Below, in pieces: positions 45,892 to 55,054 of a stretch of DNA of 64,000 nucleotides. Position 1 is the first letter of the stretch. Each line of letters begins with the position of its first letter. Both the position numbers and the translations under genes were made by a program. Where the stretch lies: assembly GCF_013664685.1 (NCBI RefSeq), contig NZ_JAAKDE010000019.1, forward strand, positions 31,334-95,333. Direction: 5' to 3'. The notes below the pieces were generated by a model, which saw only the letters and a program-made list of their open reading frames with translations, did not search any database and was not told the origin of the DNA. The stretch comes from Capillibacterium thermochitinicola (GTDB taxonomy: Bacteria > Bacillota > UBA4882 > UBA10575).

Positions 45892-46419
45892 GTGACATAC
45901 TTGGATTTAAAAGCGCTCATCCGGGAGATCCCGGACTTTCCCCAACCGGGAATCAGTTTTAAAGACATTTCCACTGTGATCGGCAATGCCCAAGCCTTCC
46001 ACTATATCATTGAAGAGCTGGCCAAGGGCTTCCGGGCGGACCGGCCGGAAGTGGTGGTCGGGATCGAATCCCGCGGCTATATTATCGGCGCTCCCCTGGC
46101 CTACGCCTTAGGAGCCGGGTTTATTCTGGTCCGCAAACCGGGAAAGCTGCCGGCGGCCACCGAACGGATCGATTATACCTTGGAGTACGGCGAGAACTCC
46201 CTTGAGATTCATAAAGATGCGATCCGCCCCGGACAAAGGGTGCTGATCGTTGATGACATTCTGGCGACCGGCGGGACCGTCTCCGCCACGGCGGAACTGG
46301 TCCGGCGGCTCGGGGGCGAAATTATTGGTTATGCTTTCCTGGCCGAACTAGATGCGCTCCAAGGCCGGACCAAATTGGACGGGGCGCCCATTATCTCGCT
46401 GGTCCATTACGAAGATTAG
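45892..46419 (+). CDS. apt: Adenine phosphoribosyltransferase
   Basis: 175 residues from a GTG at 45892, or 172 from a TTG at 45901, which gives MDLKALIREIPDFPQPG, the usual family start; both have a GGAG site. The PRPP-binding loop is VLIVDDILATGGTVSATAELV and the family segments FKDISTVIGNAQAF, GIESRGYIIGAPLAYALG and RKPGKLPA are intact. It recycles adenine to AMP. A relA or recJ neighbour, common in other species, is not seen. Confidence 0.95.
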   Translation: MTYLDLKALIREIPDFPQPGISFKDISTVIGNAQAFHYIIEELAKGFRADRPEVVVGIESRGYIIGAPLAYALGAGFILVRKPGKLPAATERIDYTLEYGENSLEIHKDAIRPGQRVLIVDDILATGGTVSATAELVRRLGGEIIGYAFLAELDALQGRTKLDGAPIISLVHYED

Positions 46420-46519
46420 GACATTTACCCTCATGACAAAAAGTCCACGGCCAAACGCACAACCGGACCCAAATGACCATATGATGTAAGAAAAAAAGAA
46501 AAAGCTGGAGGGATACCGG

Positions 46520-46612
46520 ATGGATGTGGAAAACTATGGCCGTAGAGACCGTTACGAGGGGTTGGTGTTTCTCCTCTTGCTTTTGCTGATTATCTTATTA
46601 ACCTGCGAATAG
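46520..46612 (+). CDS. 30-residue single-span membrane peptide
   Basis: ATG at 46520 behind GGAGGGA, encoding a charged head (MDVENYGRRDRYEGL), a run of aliphatic residues (VFLLLLLLIILL) and a short TCE tail. The pattern resembles small sporulation-associated membrane peptides of Firmicutes (YjcZ/SscA-like size), but identity is not shown by sequence. A hairpin with T-rich tail (46692-46718) follows and could be its terminator. Confidence 0.6.
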   Translation: MDVENYGRRDRYEGLVFLLLLLLIILLTCE

Positions 46613-46691
46613 TTTATAGTCTATTGTACTGACTGCTTAACTAACCCCGCCATGATAAAAACCCGGATTAGTTGACGGGGGGTTAACCTGC

Positions 46692-46718
46692 AAACCGTGG
46701 TCTCCACGGTTTTGTTTT
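46692..46718 (+). terminator. Terminator before the radical-SAM gene
   Basis: Stem AAACCGTGG (46692-46700) / CCACGGTTT (46704-46712), loop TCT, then TGTTTTT. Confidence 0.85.
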
Positions 46719-46750
46719 TGCTGGACCAATCGAGGGAAGGGGTAAAAAGG

Positions 46751-48559
46751 ATGATTTTACTGACAACTTTAAACGCCCACTATGTCCATACCGCATTGGC
46801 GCTCTACAGTTTGCAGGCCTATTGCCGGAAGGATCTTCCGGACCTGCAGGTGGTGGAGTTCAATATCAACCAGAACCTGGACTGGATCCTGGGAGAGATC
46901 TACCGGAAAAAGCCACGGATCCTGGGGGTCTCGACGAATATTTGGAATATAACTGAATCTTTGGAGTTGGTCGATCGGTTAAAGAAAGTACGGCCGGAGA
47001 CGGTGGTGATTCTGGGCGGGCCCGAAGCCACCGCTGATTACGCCGCCATTCTTCAGCGGCCGGGGGCACCCGATTTTATTGTCCTGGGGGAAGGCGAAGA
47101 AACCCTCCGCCAGCTCCTGCTCCAACTGGAAAAGGGACAAGCCGACTTTTCCAGCATCGCCGGGTTAGCCTGGTGCCAAGGGGGAAAGGTGCTCCGGACC
47201 CCGGACCGGCCCCCCGTCGACCTGGCGGCGATCCCCTTTCCCTATCCCGATCTGTCCGCCTTTCGCCACCGGATCCTTTACTACGAAGCTTCCCGGGGTT
47301 GCCCCTTCCGCTGCACCTACTGCCTGTCGGGCTGGGAAGAGGCCAACCTCAGGACTTTACCGCTGGAGCGGGTCAAAACCGATTTGAAAAAATTCATTAC
47401 GGCGGGCGTCCGGACCGTAAAACTGATCGACCGGACCTTCAACCTGGACCGGGCACGGGCGGCCGCCGTCCTCCAGTTTTTGCTGGAGCAGGAGGGCGAG
47501 ACGGAGTTTCATTTTGAACTGGTGGGTGAGCTTTTGGATGAAGAACTGATCCGGCTCCTGAAGGCCGCTCCGTCCGGGCGTTTCCGGGTGGAGATTGGTG
47601 TCCAGTCCACCTGTGGCGCTGCCCTGAAGGCGGTCCGGCGTTATTATAATTTAGCTGCCTTGCAAGCCAACTGTTTGGCCCTGACCGCCAAGGATGAGGG
47701 GTTAGAGCAGCCCCGCCCCCTTGTGCACCTGGATCTGATCGCCGGGCTCCCTTACGAAGATCTGGCGACCTTTGGCCGTTCTTTCGACTGGACATTCCGC
47801 TTGCGTCCCGACGAATTACAACTGGGCTTTCTGAAGCTGCTGAAGGGTTCGCCCCTCCGGGAACAGGCCAAGGAGTACGGCTATGCCTTTACCGCAACGC
47901 CTCCTTACGAGATCCTCCGGAACAAATGGCTTTCCTATGAAGACCTCTTGGTACTGAAAGGCGTGGAGGAGATGGTTGAGAAATTTTTTAATTCGCGCCA
48001 TTTCCGCTACACCCTGGCCTATCTTTTTAGGGACGAGACCCTATCCCCCTGGGCTTTCTTTGTGGCGCTGGCCCGTTTTGGTCAAGCTCAAGGCTTTAGC
48101 GGACATGCCCGCACACAAACCGCCCTCTATGACGGGTTGTGGCGGTTTTTAACCGGCGAATTTGTGGCAATAACCGGACAAAAACTGTGGCCTGAGGAAC
48201 ACCTGCGGTCCCTCTTAACCTTTGACTATTACCTGAGTGGTACCGGCGGAGCCGCCCCCGCGTGGTTGCTACCCCAGGCGACGGGGCTGCGGGAAGCGGT
48301 GAAAGAGTTGCTGAACGATCCGGTGCAGAAAGTCGTTCCGCTCCCGCCGGACCGGCCCGTTAGTGAAGTACGCCGCCGGATGCTGGTCTTTAATTTCGGG
48401 CTGGATCCGGCGACCGGGGAGGAAGGCCGCTGTCCGATTCTGATTTACCGGCCGGCGCAAGGCCGTCCCGTTTGGTTTCGGCTTCCATCGACGCTGGTGG
48501 CGGCAGAAGCGGTTCCAATCCAAGTCGCCAGCCAATCCGGAGGTGAATCCGATGAGTGA
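46751..48559 (+). CDS. B12-binding-domain radical SAM protein (DUF4080 type)
   Basis: 602 residues from the ATG at 46751. An N-terminal B12-binding-like domain (1-135: TTLNAHYVHTALALYSLQAY, GVSTNIWNITESLEL, VILGGPEATADYA) precedes the radical SAM domain with CPFRCTYC (Cys184, 188, 191) and VKLIDRTFNLDRARA, and a C-terminal domain of the DUF4080 type (ETLSPWAFFVALARFG...). Substrate unknown; relatives are often linked to tRNA or cofactor modification. It overlaps the following methyltransferase by 8 bp. Confidence 0.88.
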   Translation: MILLTTLNAHYVHTALALYSLQAYCRKDLPDLQVVEFNINQNLDWILGEIYRKKPRILGVSTNIWNITESLELVDRLKKVRPETVVILGGPEATADYAAILQRPGAPDFIVLGEGEETLRQLLLQLEKGQADFSSIAGLAWCQGGKVLRTPDRPPVDLAAIPFPYPDLSAFRHRILYYEASRGCPFRCTYCLSGWEEANLRTLPLERVKTDLKKFITAGVRTVKLIDRTFNLDRARAAAVLQFLLEQEGETEFHFELVGELLDEELIRLLKAAPSGRFRVEIGVQSTCGAALKAVRRYYNLAALQANCLALTAKDEGLEQPRPLVHLDLIAGLPYEDLATFGRSFDWTFRLRPDELQLGFLKLLKGSPLREQAKEYGYAFTATPPYEILRNKWLSYEDLLVLKGVEEMVEKFFNSRHFRYTLAYLFRDETLSPWAFFVALARFGQAQGFSGHARTQTALYDGLWRFLTGEFVAITGQKLWPEEHLRSLLTFDYYLSGTGGAAPAWLLPQATGLREAVKELLNDPVQKVVPLPPDRPVSEVRRRMLVFNFGLDPATGEEGRCPILIYRPAQGRPVWFRLPSTLVAAEAVPIQVASQSGGESDE

Positions 48560-49313
48560 AGAACGGTGCTCACGGGCGGCTACGGACCGTTTGGGCCTGG
48601 GAGACCTGCGGATCAAGCAACACCCGTCCATCTTCAAGTTTACGGTCGACCCGATTCTGCTGGCCGGTTTTGTCCGGATCCGGCCGGGTGCTTCCGTCCT
48701 TGACCTGGGGACTGGTGCCGGCGTGATCCCCCTCTGGCTGACCGGTTACCGGGGTGTTGAACGCGTGACCGGGTTGGAGATCCAGCCGGAAGTGGCCGCG
48801 TTGGCCCGTGAAAATGTCAAGCTCAACGGTTTGGAGGACCGGATCCGGATCCTCACCGGCGACTTGCGAACGCCCCCAGCCGACCTGGCGGCGGCCAGTT
48901 TTGACTGGGTTTTGAGTAACCCGCCCTACTGGCCGGCAACAGCCCACCTTCTGCCTGAGACGCCGGCCCTTGCCCAAGCCAAATTCGAGTTGACCTGTAC
49001 CCTGCGGGATGTCGTGGCGGCGGCGGCCTATTTTTGCCGTAACGGCGGGCGGGTGGGTCTAATTCACCTGCCGGAACGCCTGCCGGACCTCCTGTGTGCG
49101 CTGCGCGACTTCAAACTGGAACCCAAAAGGCTCTGCTTGGTGCAGCCGAAACCGGGCGCGCGGCCCCACCGGGTGTTGGTGGAAGCGCAGAAGTTGGCCC
49201 GTCCCGGCCTCAAAGTCATGGCCCCCTTTTCGATCCAGGGGGCGGACGGGAACTTCAGTCCGGAAATGGTCCAAGTGTACCAGGGGAAACAGCTGGGCGC
49301 GGGTAGCGGGTAA
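48552..49313 (+). CDS. tRNA1(Val) adenine N6-methyltransferase-like protein (TrmN6/YfiC family)
   Basis: 253 residues. GGAGGT precedes the ATG at 48552. N-terminal DLRIKQHPSIFKFTVDPILLAGF (family signature QxxxgFrFsvDailLa), SAM-binding VLDLGTGAGVIPL, and catalytic NPPY in DWVLSNPPYWPA. It probably methylates an adenine in tRNA or 23S rRNA. It is coupled to the radical-SAM gene. Confidence 0.9.
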   Translation: MSEERCSRAATDRLGLGDLRIKQHPSIFKFTVDPILLAGFVRIRPGASVLDLGTGAGVIPLWLTGYRGVERVTGLEIQPEVAALARENVKLNGLEDRIRILTGDLRTPPADLAAASFDWVLSNPPYWPATAHLLPETPALAQAKFELTCTLRDVVAAAAYFCRNGGRVGLIHLPERLPDLLCALRDFKLEPKRLCLVQPKPGARPHRVLVEAQKLARPGLKVMAPFSIQGADGNFSPEMVQVYQGKQLGAGSG

Positions 49314-49420
49314 GTCCGGGCGGATCCGGGCTTAATGTAGAAGATGAACCACCTCCGTTCCCTTTCCTCCCGGTCAGCAATAAATTGATAGGGAGAAGTT
49401 TATCTGACGGAGGTGTGCAA

Positions 49421-50869
49421 ATGTTTCAACACCGATTGAAGCGGGCCGTTGCCCACCGCTTGGCACCCACCCTGGCCCAGAAGGTGCTCAACGGATCCCC
49501 GCCGGAAACGGTCCAAGTGATCATGGAGTTTCCCACCCTCCACTCCTGCCGTTCCCAACGCCTGCGGGAACTGATCCAGAAAGAAGGAGGGCGAATCGTA
49601 TATGAACTACCCCTCATCAACAGTCTGGCGGTGGAGTTGCCCTCCGAAGCTCTCCTGAGGGTGATCCCGGAGGCGCGGGTGAAAATGGTGTGGCCCGATG
49701 CCAAGGCGGCACCCTGTCTTGATGTGGCGGTCCCCGCCATTGGGGCGGATCAAGTTTACCGGACCGGGTTGACCGGGAAGGGTGTAGTCGTGGCCGTGAT
49801 TGATACGGGGATCGCCCCCCATGTTGACCTGATGAAACCGGAACCCCGGATTGTAGGTTGGTATGATCTGGTCAACGGAAAAAGCGAACCCTATGATGAT
49901 GAGGGTCATGGTACGCATGTGGCCGGGATTATCGCGGGGAACGGGTACGAATCGGAGGGGAAATATACCGGCGTAGCCCCGGGGGCGCTGTTGGTTGGGG
50001 TGAAGGCTTTGGATCACCGGGGGAGCGGGCCCATTTCCCGGGTGATCGCCGGGATCCAGTGGGTGGTTGAGCATAAAGAGGAGTACCGGATTAAAATCCT
50101 TAACCTGTCGCTTGGTGCGCCGCCGGAAGAGGGTTACCGGACCGATCCGGCGAGTAAAGCGGTGGAGGCGGCTTGGCGGGCCGGGCTGCTGGTTTGTGCC
50201 GCCGCCGGTAACATGGGACCGCGGCAACGGACCATTACCACTCCGGGGATTTCACCGCGGGCCTTAACCGTCGGGAGCATCAACGACCAGGGGACCATTC
50301 CCCGGGAGGACGACGTGATCAACGATTTTTCCAGCCGGGGTCCGACCATCGACCGGCTGGCCAAACCGGACTTGGTGGCACCGGGGGCCAATATCACTTC
50401 CTTGAGGGTAGATGGCGGTTATGTGTCCCTGTCGGGGACTTCAATGGCCACCCCAATGGTGGCGGGGGCGGCGGCTTTGCTTTGGGAGAAGGATCCGGCC
50501 CTAACGCCCAACCAAGTCCGTGAACTATTGGTCGCCACGGCCGAAGACCGGGGTTACAACCGGTTAATCCAAGGAGCCGGTTATCTTAATGTCGGTGCCG
50601 CTTTGGAAAAGTTGGCGGGTAACCAGGCGGCGCCGCCCTCCCCCAGTGACGATCTACTTTTTACTTTTTTTCTCACCCTTGGTCTCCAGTTTGCCCCGGG
50701 CGAACGGCGGCAGGAGTTGCTCACGGTCTTGACCAACCATTTGTCGGCCGCACTGCAAAAGGCCGGTTGGTTTCAGACGGGTGACACCAGCTTTTACCAG
50801 GAACATCTTCCCCAGGTCCTTTACACCCTTGGCGAGTGCTTGTTCCGGCAACCGGCCGCCGAAAAATAA
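49421..50869 (+). CDS. Subtilisin-family serine protease, intracellular AprX type
   Basis: 482 residues from the ATG at 49421 (CGGAGGTG upstream). No signal peptide, so intracellular. The N-terminal propeptide-like region (about 25-95, with VIMEFPTLHSC) is followed by the S8 catalytic domain: Asp128 in VIDTGIAPHVD, His163 in GHGTHVAG, oxyanion Asn in AAAGNMGP and Ser341 in SGTSMATPMVAGAAALL. A 90-residue C-terminal extension is of unknown fold. It resembles B. subtilis AprX (442 residues) and may act in stationary phase or sporulation. Confidence 0.92.
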   Translation: MFQHRLKRAVAHRLAPTLAQKVLNGSPPETVQVIMEFPTLHSCRSQRLRELIQKEGGRIVYELPLINSLAVELPSEALLRVIPEARVKMVWPDAKAAPCLDVAVPAIGADQVYRTGLTGKGVVVAVIDTGIAPHVDLMKPEPRIVGWYDLVNGKSEPYDDEGHGTHVAGIIAGNGYESEGKYTGVAPGALLVGVKALDHRGSGPISRVIAGIQWVVEHKEEYRIKILNLSLGAPPEEGYRTDPASKAVEAAWRAGLLVCAAAGNMGPRQRTITTPGISPRALTVGSINDQGTIPREDDVINDFSSRGPTIDRLAKPDLVAPGANITSLRVDGGYVSLSGTSMATPMVAGAAALLWEKDPALTPNQVRELLVATAEDRGYNRLIQGAGYLNVGAALEKLAGNQAAPPSPSDDLLFTFFLTLGLQFAPGERRQELLTVLTNHLSAALQKAGWFQTGDTSFYQEHLPQVLYTLGECLFRQPAAEK

Positions 50870-50897
50870 AGGCCTCATGCAAGGCCTTTTTCTTTTT
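50868..50897. terminator. Bidirectional terminator between the subtilase and DUF3307 genes
   Basis: Stem AAAGGCCT (50868-50875) / AGGCCTTT (50882-50889), loop CATGCA, T-rich on both strands; it serves the convergent genes. Confidence 0.82.
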
Positions 50898-50910
50898 GGG
50901 CTGAAAAAGC

Positions 50911-51681
50911 CTACAGAATGGTTTTTAACCAAAGACCGGCAAAGAGCGACAGGCAAAAACTGGTTAAAGTGCCGACCAGATAATACTCGGCAAAATCCCG
51001 TTTGTTCAGTTCCTGGTACCGGGCGAGGGATTTGGCGGCCAGGACAAAACCAACGGCCGAAATAGCGTCAACGGCCACCAGTGTAATCAGGATTAAGCGT
51101 TCCATTATCCCAATGGCGCTGCTCAACCGCCGGGTCTTTTCTTCCTGGGCGTCTTCGGTGAGCCAGGCCAGGATCCGGTTGGTTAAGACTGCACCACCGA
51201 AGACGGCGGCAAGGTAAGTAACGGCGACCCAGAGGATTTTTTCCAAGGGAAGGACGGCAAGGGAAGCGGGTGTTGCCGTCGCAAAAACGGGTACCGCCGG
51301 GCGGAGGCGTTGGTAGAAGGCGATCACTTTCGGGTCCGGGACGTCTGCGGGCAAAAGCGGGGAAAAAGCGAGCAGTGCAAGGAGATGAAGCCCTTGGTCC
51401 AGCAGAAACAGGAAGAGTTTGGTTCCGGCCGCTTTACCCCTTTCCAGCCAGGATTTGGCGCTGTCGAGCAAAACATGGGCGAGACCCACCAGGACCGCAT
51501 AGAAGAAAGCGGCCTTCAACCCGTAACAGTGGACTGCCAGCCAGGTTAATCCGGTGATGAGCAGCCCGTGTTTCAGATGGGCCCAGATCCGGCCGGCGTT
51601 TTTTGCGGCGACCAGGTGGTCGTTCTGCAGGAGAAAATCGCCGATGAGATGGGCGCAGAGCACCAACAGAAAAAGAGTCAT
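50911..51681 (-). CDS. DUF3307 membrane protein
   Basis: 256 residues from the ATG at 51681, set by GGAGGGG. Six or so hydrophobic helices; the N-terminal MTLFLLVLCAHLIGDFLLQNDHLVAAK motif and the HVLLDSAKSWL segment are typical of DUF3307. Function unknown. It follows satD on the minus strand with a 41-bp gap; the pair recurs in other bacteria (knowledge of the families). Confidence 0.86.
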   Translation of the reverse strand: MTLFLLVLCAHLIGDFLLQNDHLVAAKNAGRIWAHLKHGLLITGLTWLAVHCYGLKAAFFYAVLVGLAHVLLDSAKSWLERGKAAGTKLFLFLLDQGLHLLALLAFSPLLPADVPDPKVIAFYQRLRPAVPVFATATPASLAVLPLEKILWVAVTYLAAVFGGAVLTNRILAWLTEDAQEEKTRRLSSAIGIMERLILITLVAVDAISAVGFVLAAKSLARYQELNKRDFAEYYLVGTLTSFCLSLFAGLWLKTIL

Positions 51682-51722
51682 TCCATTCCCCTCCAATTCA
51701 ACTGGTTAGGGGTGAAACGCTA

Positions 51723-52358
51723 TTATTCACCTAAAACCAGGTTAAGATCAGTGTATTGGGTTAAAAGCAACGGAAAAGCTGCTTCTGCTTCGCGGATCAC
51801 CCACCAGCGGGCGGCCCGGCAGCGTTTCTCCACGTTTTGGAAGGCGACCCCGAGCCGTTGGCCGGCTTCCTGGTAGGAACCGGTCGCTTCGTAAACCATG
51901 ACCCCTTCCCATTGGGAAAGCGTCCAACGGCTTTGAATGACATCATACAAGTTGAGCAGGGTGTTCACCATCTGGTCGAGCCCCGGGTCGCCGCTGACCA
52001 GCCGCGTGCGCCAGTGCCGGTGCTGTTTAAGTTCGTCCAAAGCCTGCCGCGCCCGGTGGAAGGCGGGTCCGTTCATCTCCCAGGAGCTATTGGCCCCCAG
52101 TCCGGAGGTGATCCGCCCGAACCCGATCCCGATTCGCAACTGCAAGGGCAGGCAATAGTAGCGTAATTTCCGCAGGAGTGCCGGTGAACTCAAAGCACCG
52201 GCCACTACCGCCTGGATCTCATCCCCCCGGGAAAAGGTAAAGGGCGTGACCAAAGCGGCGTCGGTGAGTTCATGGAGGCGCGCCTTTTTGGCCGCTACCA
52301 GCGTTTCTTGACGCCGGGAATCGATCACATCGGCGGTCAAAACCGTATATAGTTCCAT
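51723..52358 (-). CDS. SatD-family protein
   Basis: 211 residues from the ATG at 52358 (GGGGAGG upstream). SatD features: TADVIDSRRQ, FSRGDEIQAVV, LRIGIGFGRITS, and a C-terminal HTH-like tail (SYQEAGQRLGVAFQNVEKRCRAARWWVI). The family is often annotated as SatD and co-occurs with DUF3307; the mechanism is not known to me beyond that. The HTH suggests nucleic-acid binding. Confidence 0.85.
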   Translation of the reverse strand: MELYTVLTADVIDSRRQETLVAAKKARLHELTDAALVTPFTFSRGDEIQAVVAGALSSPALLRKLRYYCLPLQLRIGIGFGRITSGLGANSSWEMNGPAFHRARQALDELKQHRHWRTRLVSGDPGLDQMVNTLLNLYDVIQSRWTLSQWEGVMVYEATGSYQEAGQRLGVAFQNVEKRCRAARWWVIREAEAAFPLLLTQYTDLNLVLGE

Positions 52359-52519
52359 CCTGAACCCTCCCCATCCCCCGTCCAAGCCATTAATTTTGCG
52401 GCCGCGGGTGAGCAAGGCGGGGGAAAGTTACAGGTTGTATATTCTTCCGTTTCCTGTCCTTTCCTGCTTTAATTCATTTTTCCCAGTAAACAGGAATAAT
52501 ATTAATTTTAGCGAAAAAT

Positions 52520-53729
52520 ATGGGGGGCAGTTCCTTGCCACGGGGTTTTCACCTTTTCCTCCTGACCTGTTTCTGGGTGGGCCTGCTCGGCGGCTTCAGC
52601 TCCGATCTGGAGCTCAGCGGTGATCCGGCGGCGCAACTTTTTTTTCAGACCAATTTTCAGAACAGGCGGGGACTGGCCTACCGGTGGGTGCCCCCCGGGG
52701 AGGACACTTACCGGCTCCGCTACGGAACCGGTTTCTCCCCGACGGAAACCGTGTTGGGTCAGGTGCCCTTGCTTTGCATCGTTAACTTTTGGAACCCGGT
52801 GGAAGCGGTGGGGAGTGCTACTTTGGAAGCGGTTTGGCGCGGGGAGATCACCAACTGGTCGGCTTTGGGCGGGGAAGACCGCCCCATCGAAGTGTTGACG
52901 TACAACCACCCGGATCTGCCCCGGTTGCCCGGCACCGACCGGCCCGGTCTCCGGCAAGTTCGCTCACAGGAGGCGATGGTGGCGGCGGTGGCGTTTCCGG
53001 CGTGAACTCGCGGCGAGCTTTTCGCCGGCCAAAGATCTGGGCGGGCGGTCCGCCTTCACTTTAGCCGCGGCCGGTGATATGATGTTCAGTCGCCGTGTCG
53101 CCGCCACCAGTATCAGCCAGGGTGATTACCGCTATCCCCTTCTGAAGGTTGCACCGATCCTCCGCCGGGCCACGCTGGCCATGGCCAATCTGGAAGGTCC
53201 TTTGAGCGACCGGGGAAAACAGTTGAATATGTTCCGTGGCGATCCCCGCTTTTTGGAAGGGATCCGGTACACCGGGATTGATCTGGTCTCGTTGGCCAAT
53301 AATCATATTATGGACTATGGGACCGTTGCTTTTCTTGATACGATGGAACGCCTGACCGCCGCCGGCGTTATGTACGTGGGGGCAGGAACCAACCTGACTA
53401 AAGCACGGCAAGGACGCCTTTTGAATTTGGGCGGTGTGAAAGTGGGTTTTCTTGCCTACACCGAACTGGGGCCCGGTTTCACTTATACACGGGTCCCGCA
53501 ACACTGGGCAGCCACCGATGAGCTGCCGGGCGTTGCCCCGGCCCGTGCCGATTAAATGCCCGAAGCTACACGGCAGGGCTTGATTTTGGAGGTGGCCGGG
53601 GACCGTTATGGCATCCGTCAGCTGCGCTGCATTCCAGTGCTGATCGAGAACGAACAGCCGCAAGTGGCGGAGGGGGAGGCCGCCCGGCGGATTATGAGAC
53701 TGCTCCGTACCGCCTCGCAAGGGTTATAA
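52520..53729 (+). pseudogene. capA: capA-like gene broken by frameshift and internal deletion
   Basis: Fragments of one CapA/PgsA-type protein occur in order. Part 1 (52520-53005, stop TGA) has a signal-like N terminus and a PBP-like segment (VPLLCIVNFWNPVEAVGS). Part 2 (another frame, from about 53006, stop TAA at 53553) has AAAGDMMFSRRVA, MANLEGPLSD, SLANNHIMDYG, VGAGTN, and GFLAYTELGPG. Part 3, in the same frame after that TAA, has ATRQGLILEVAGDRYGIRQL and VLIENEQP, the C-terminal end of CapA, to 53729. Between parts 2 and 3 the HWG/GHHPH stretch with active-site residues is missing. Functional CapA is lost. The first start may be ATG 52520 or TTG 52535. Confidence 0.8.
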
Positions 53730-53754
53730 ACTTAAAGAAAGAGGAGGCATCTTC

Positions 53755-54126
53755 ATGAAACCGCAGGATTTAGCGAAAGAACTGGCCAATTCCATCCGGG
53801 AGAGCCCGGAGTATCAAGCCTGGGAAAAGGCCAAAGCCGAAGTGGACAAGCATGAAGCGGCCAAAATCATGCTGGAAGATTTCCGCAAGAAACAGTGGGA
53901 TCTGGAGAAAGCCCGTTTAAACGGGGAGGAGATCAAGCCCGAACAGGAAGAACAGTTTAAAAAACTGGCGGAGATTATACAGTATAACCCTTATGTCCGC
54001 GATTTTCTTGTGGCGGAGTACAATCTCAACCTGATGATTATGGAGATCCAACGGATTATTGCTTCCGCCGTTGGCGTCAAGCTGCCGGAGGAAGAAAACA
54101 TGGAGAAAAAAGATGACGGCAAATAA
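53755..54126 (+). CDS. YlbF/YmcA-family protein
   Basis: 123 residues. The Com_YlbF helical core runs KPQDLAKELANSIRESPEYQAWEKAKAEVDKHEAAKIMLEDFRKKQWDLE... with the FLVAEYNLNLMIMEIQRIIA helix. Relatives (YlbF, YmcA, YaaT) control RNase Y activity and developmental decisions in Bacillus. AGAGGAGG precedes ATG. It overlaps prmA by 14 bp. Confidence 0.87.
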   Translation: MKPQDLAKELANSIRESPEYQAWEKAKAEVDKHEAAKIMLEDFRKKQWDLEKARLNGEEIKPEQEEQFKKLAEIIQYNPYVRDFLVAEYNLNLMIMEIQRIIASAVGVKLPEEENMEKKDDGK

Positions 54127-55054
54127 AAGAGTGTGGGTGGAGATCACGGTCGAAACCACCGCGGCGGCCATGGAGTTGGTGGGGGAACTTTTGGCCGAAT
54201 GCGGCTGTACCGGGGTGGTTTATCATGATCCGCGGCTGTTTACGGAGTTGGAAGGGAAGCCCGCCGAGTTACTGCCCGACGTACAACCGGAGGACCAGGC
54301 CTACCGGGTCGCGGGGTACCTGGCGATGGAACCCGGCTGGGAAGATCAGGTGATGAAACTCCGGACCCGGATCGAGGAGGTCCGGGCGTTTCTGCCGGTG
54401 GGCAGCGGGTCGGTTACCTTCCGCCAGTTACACGAGGAAGACTGGGCGAACGCCTGGAAAGAATATTACCGCCCGGAACGGATTGGCCCCTTTCTGATCA
54501 TTCCTTCCTGGTTGTCGCCGCCAGTCCTGGCGGACGCAATCCCGATCCGGCTTGACCCCGGGATGGCCTTTGGGACGGGGGCCCACCCGACGACACAGCT
54601 CTGTTTGGCAATGCTTCCGACGGTGGTGCGCCCCGGCCACCTGGTTTATGACATCGGCACCGGTTCCGGGATCCTGGCGATTGCCGCCGCGAAACTCGGC
54701 GCGAAGGTACGCGCGGTTGATAAGGACCCGGTGGCAGTGCGGGTGGCGGCGGAAAACTGCGCCCTTAATCAAGTCGCGATTCCGGTGATGAGTGGGGATC
54801 TCCTGGCGAACCTGGCAGAACCGGCGGATTTGATTATCGCCAATATCCTGGCGGAAGTGGTCATCGAACTGATCCCGCAGGCGGTGGCAAAATTAAAGCC
54901 CGGTGGGGCGGTGCTTGCCTCCGGGATTATTGAACAAAAAGCCGCAAAGGTTCGGGCGGCTTTAGCTTCTGCCGGGTTTAAGATCGTCAATTCTTTACAG
55001 AAGGAAGACTGGGTCGCCTATCTGGCGGTCTGGGACGGGAAAGAAGATGCCTAA
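54113..55054 (+). CDS. prmA: Ribosomal protein L11 methyltransferase
   Basis: 313 residues from the ATG at 54113 (the frame is open farther). N-terminal substrate domain (VWVEITVETTAAAMELVGELL), RLHEEDWANAWKEYYRP, PGMAFGTGAHPTTQLCL and SAM-binding VYDIGTGSGILAIAAAKLGA, and NILAEVV. It methylates L11. Overlaps rsmE by 8 bp, so ylbF-prmA-rsmE form one operon. Confidence 0.95.
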   Translation: MTANKRVWVEITVETTAAAMELVGELLAECGCTGVVYHDPRLFTELEGKPAELLPDVQPEDQAYRVAGYLAMEPGWEDQVMKLRTRIEEVRAFLPVGSGSVTFRQLHEEDWANAWKEYYRPERIGPFLIIPSWLSPPVLADAIPIRLDPGMAFGTGAHPTTQLCLAMLPTVVRPGHLVYDIGTGSGILAIAAAKLGAKVRAVDKDPVAVRVAAENCALNQVAIPVMSGDLLANLAEPADLIIANILAEVVIELIPQAVAKLKPGGAVLASGIIEQKAAKVRAALASAGFKIVNSLQKEDWVAYLAVWDGKEDA

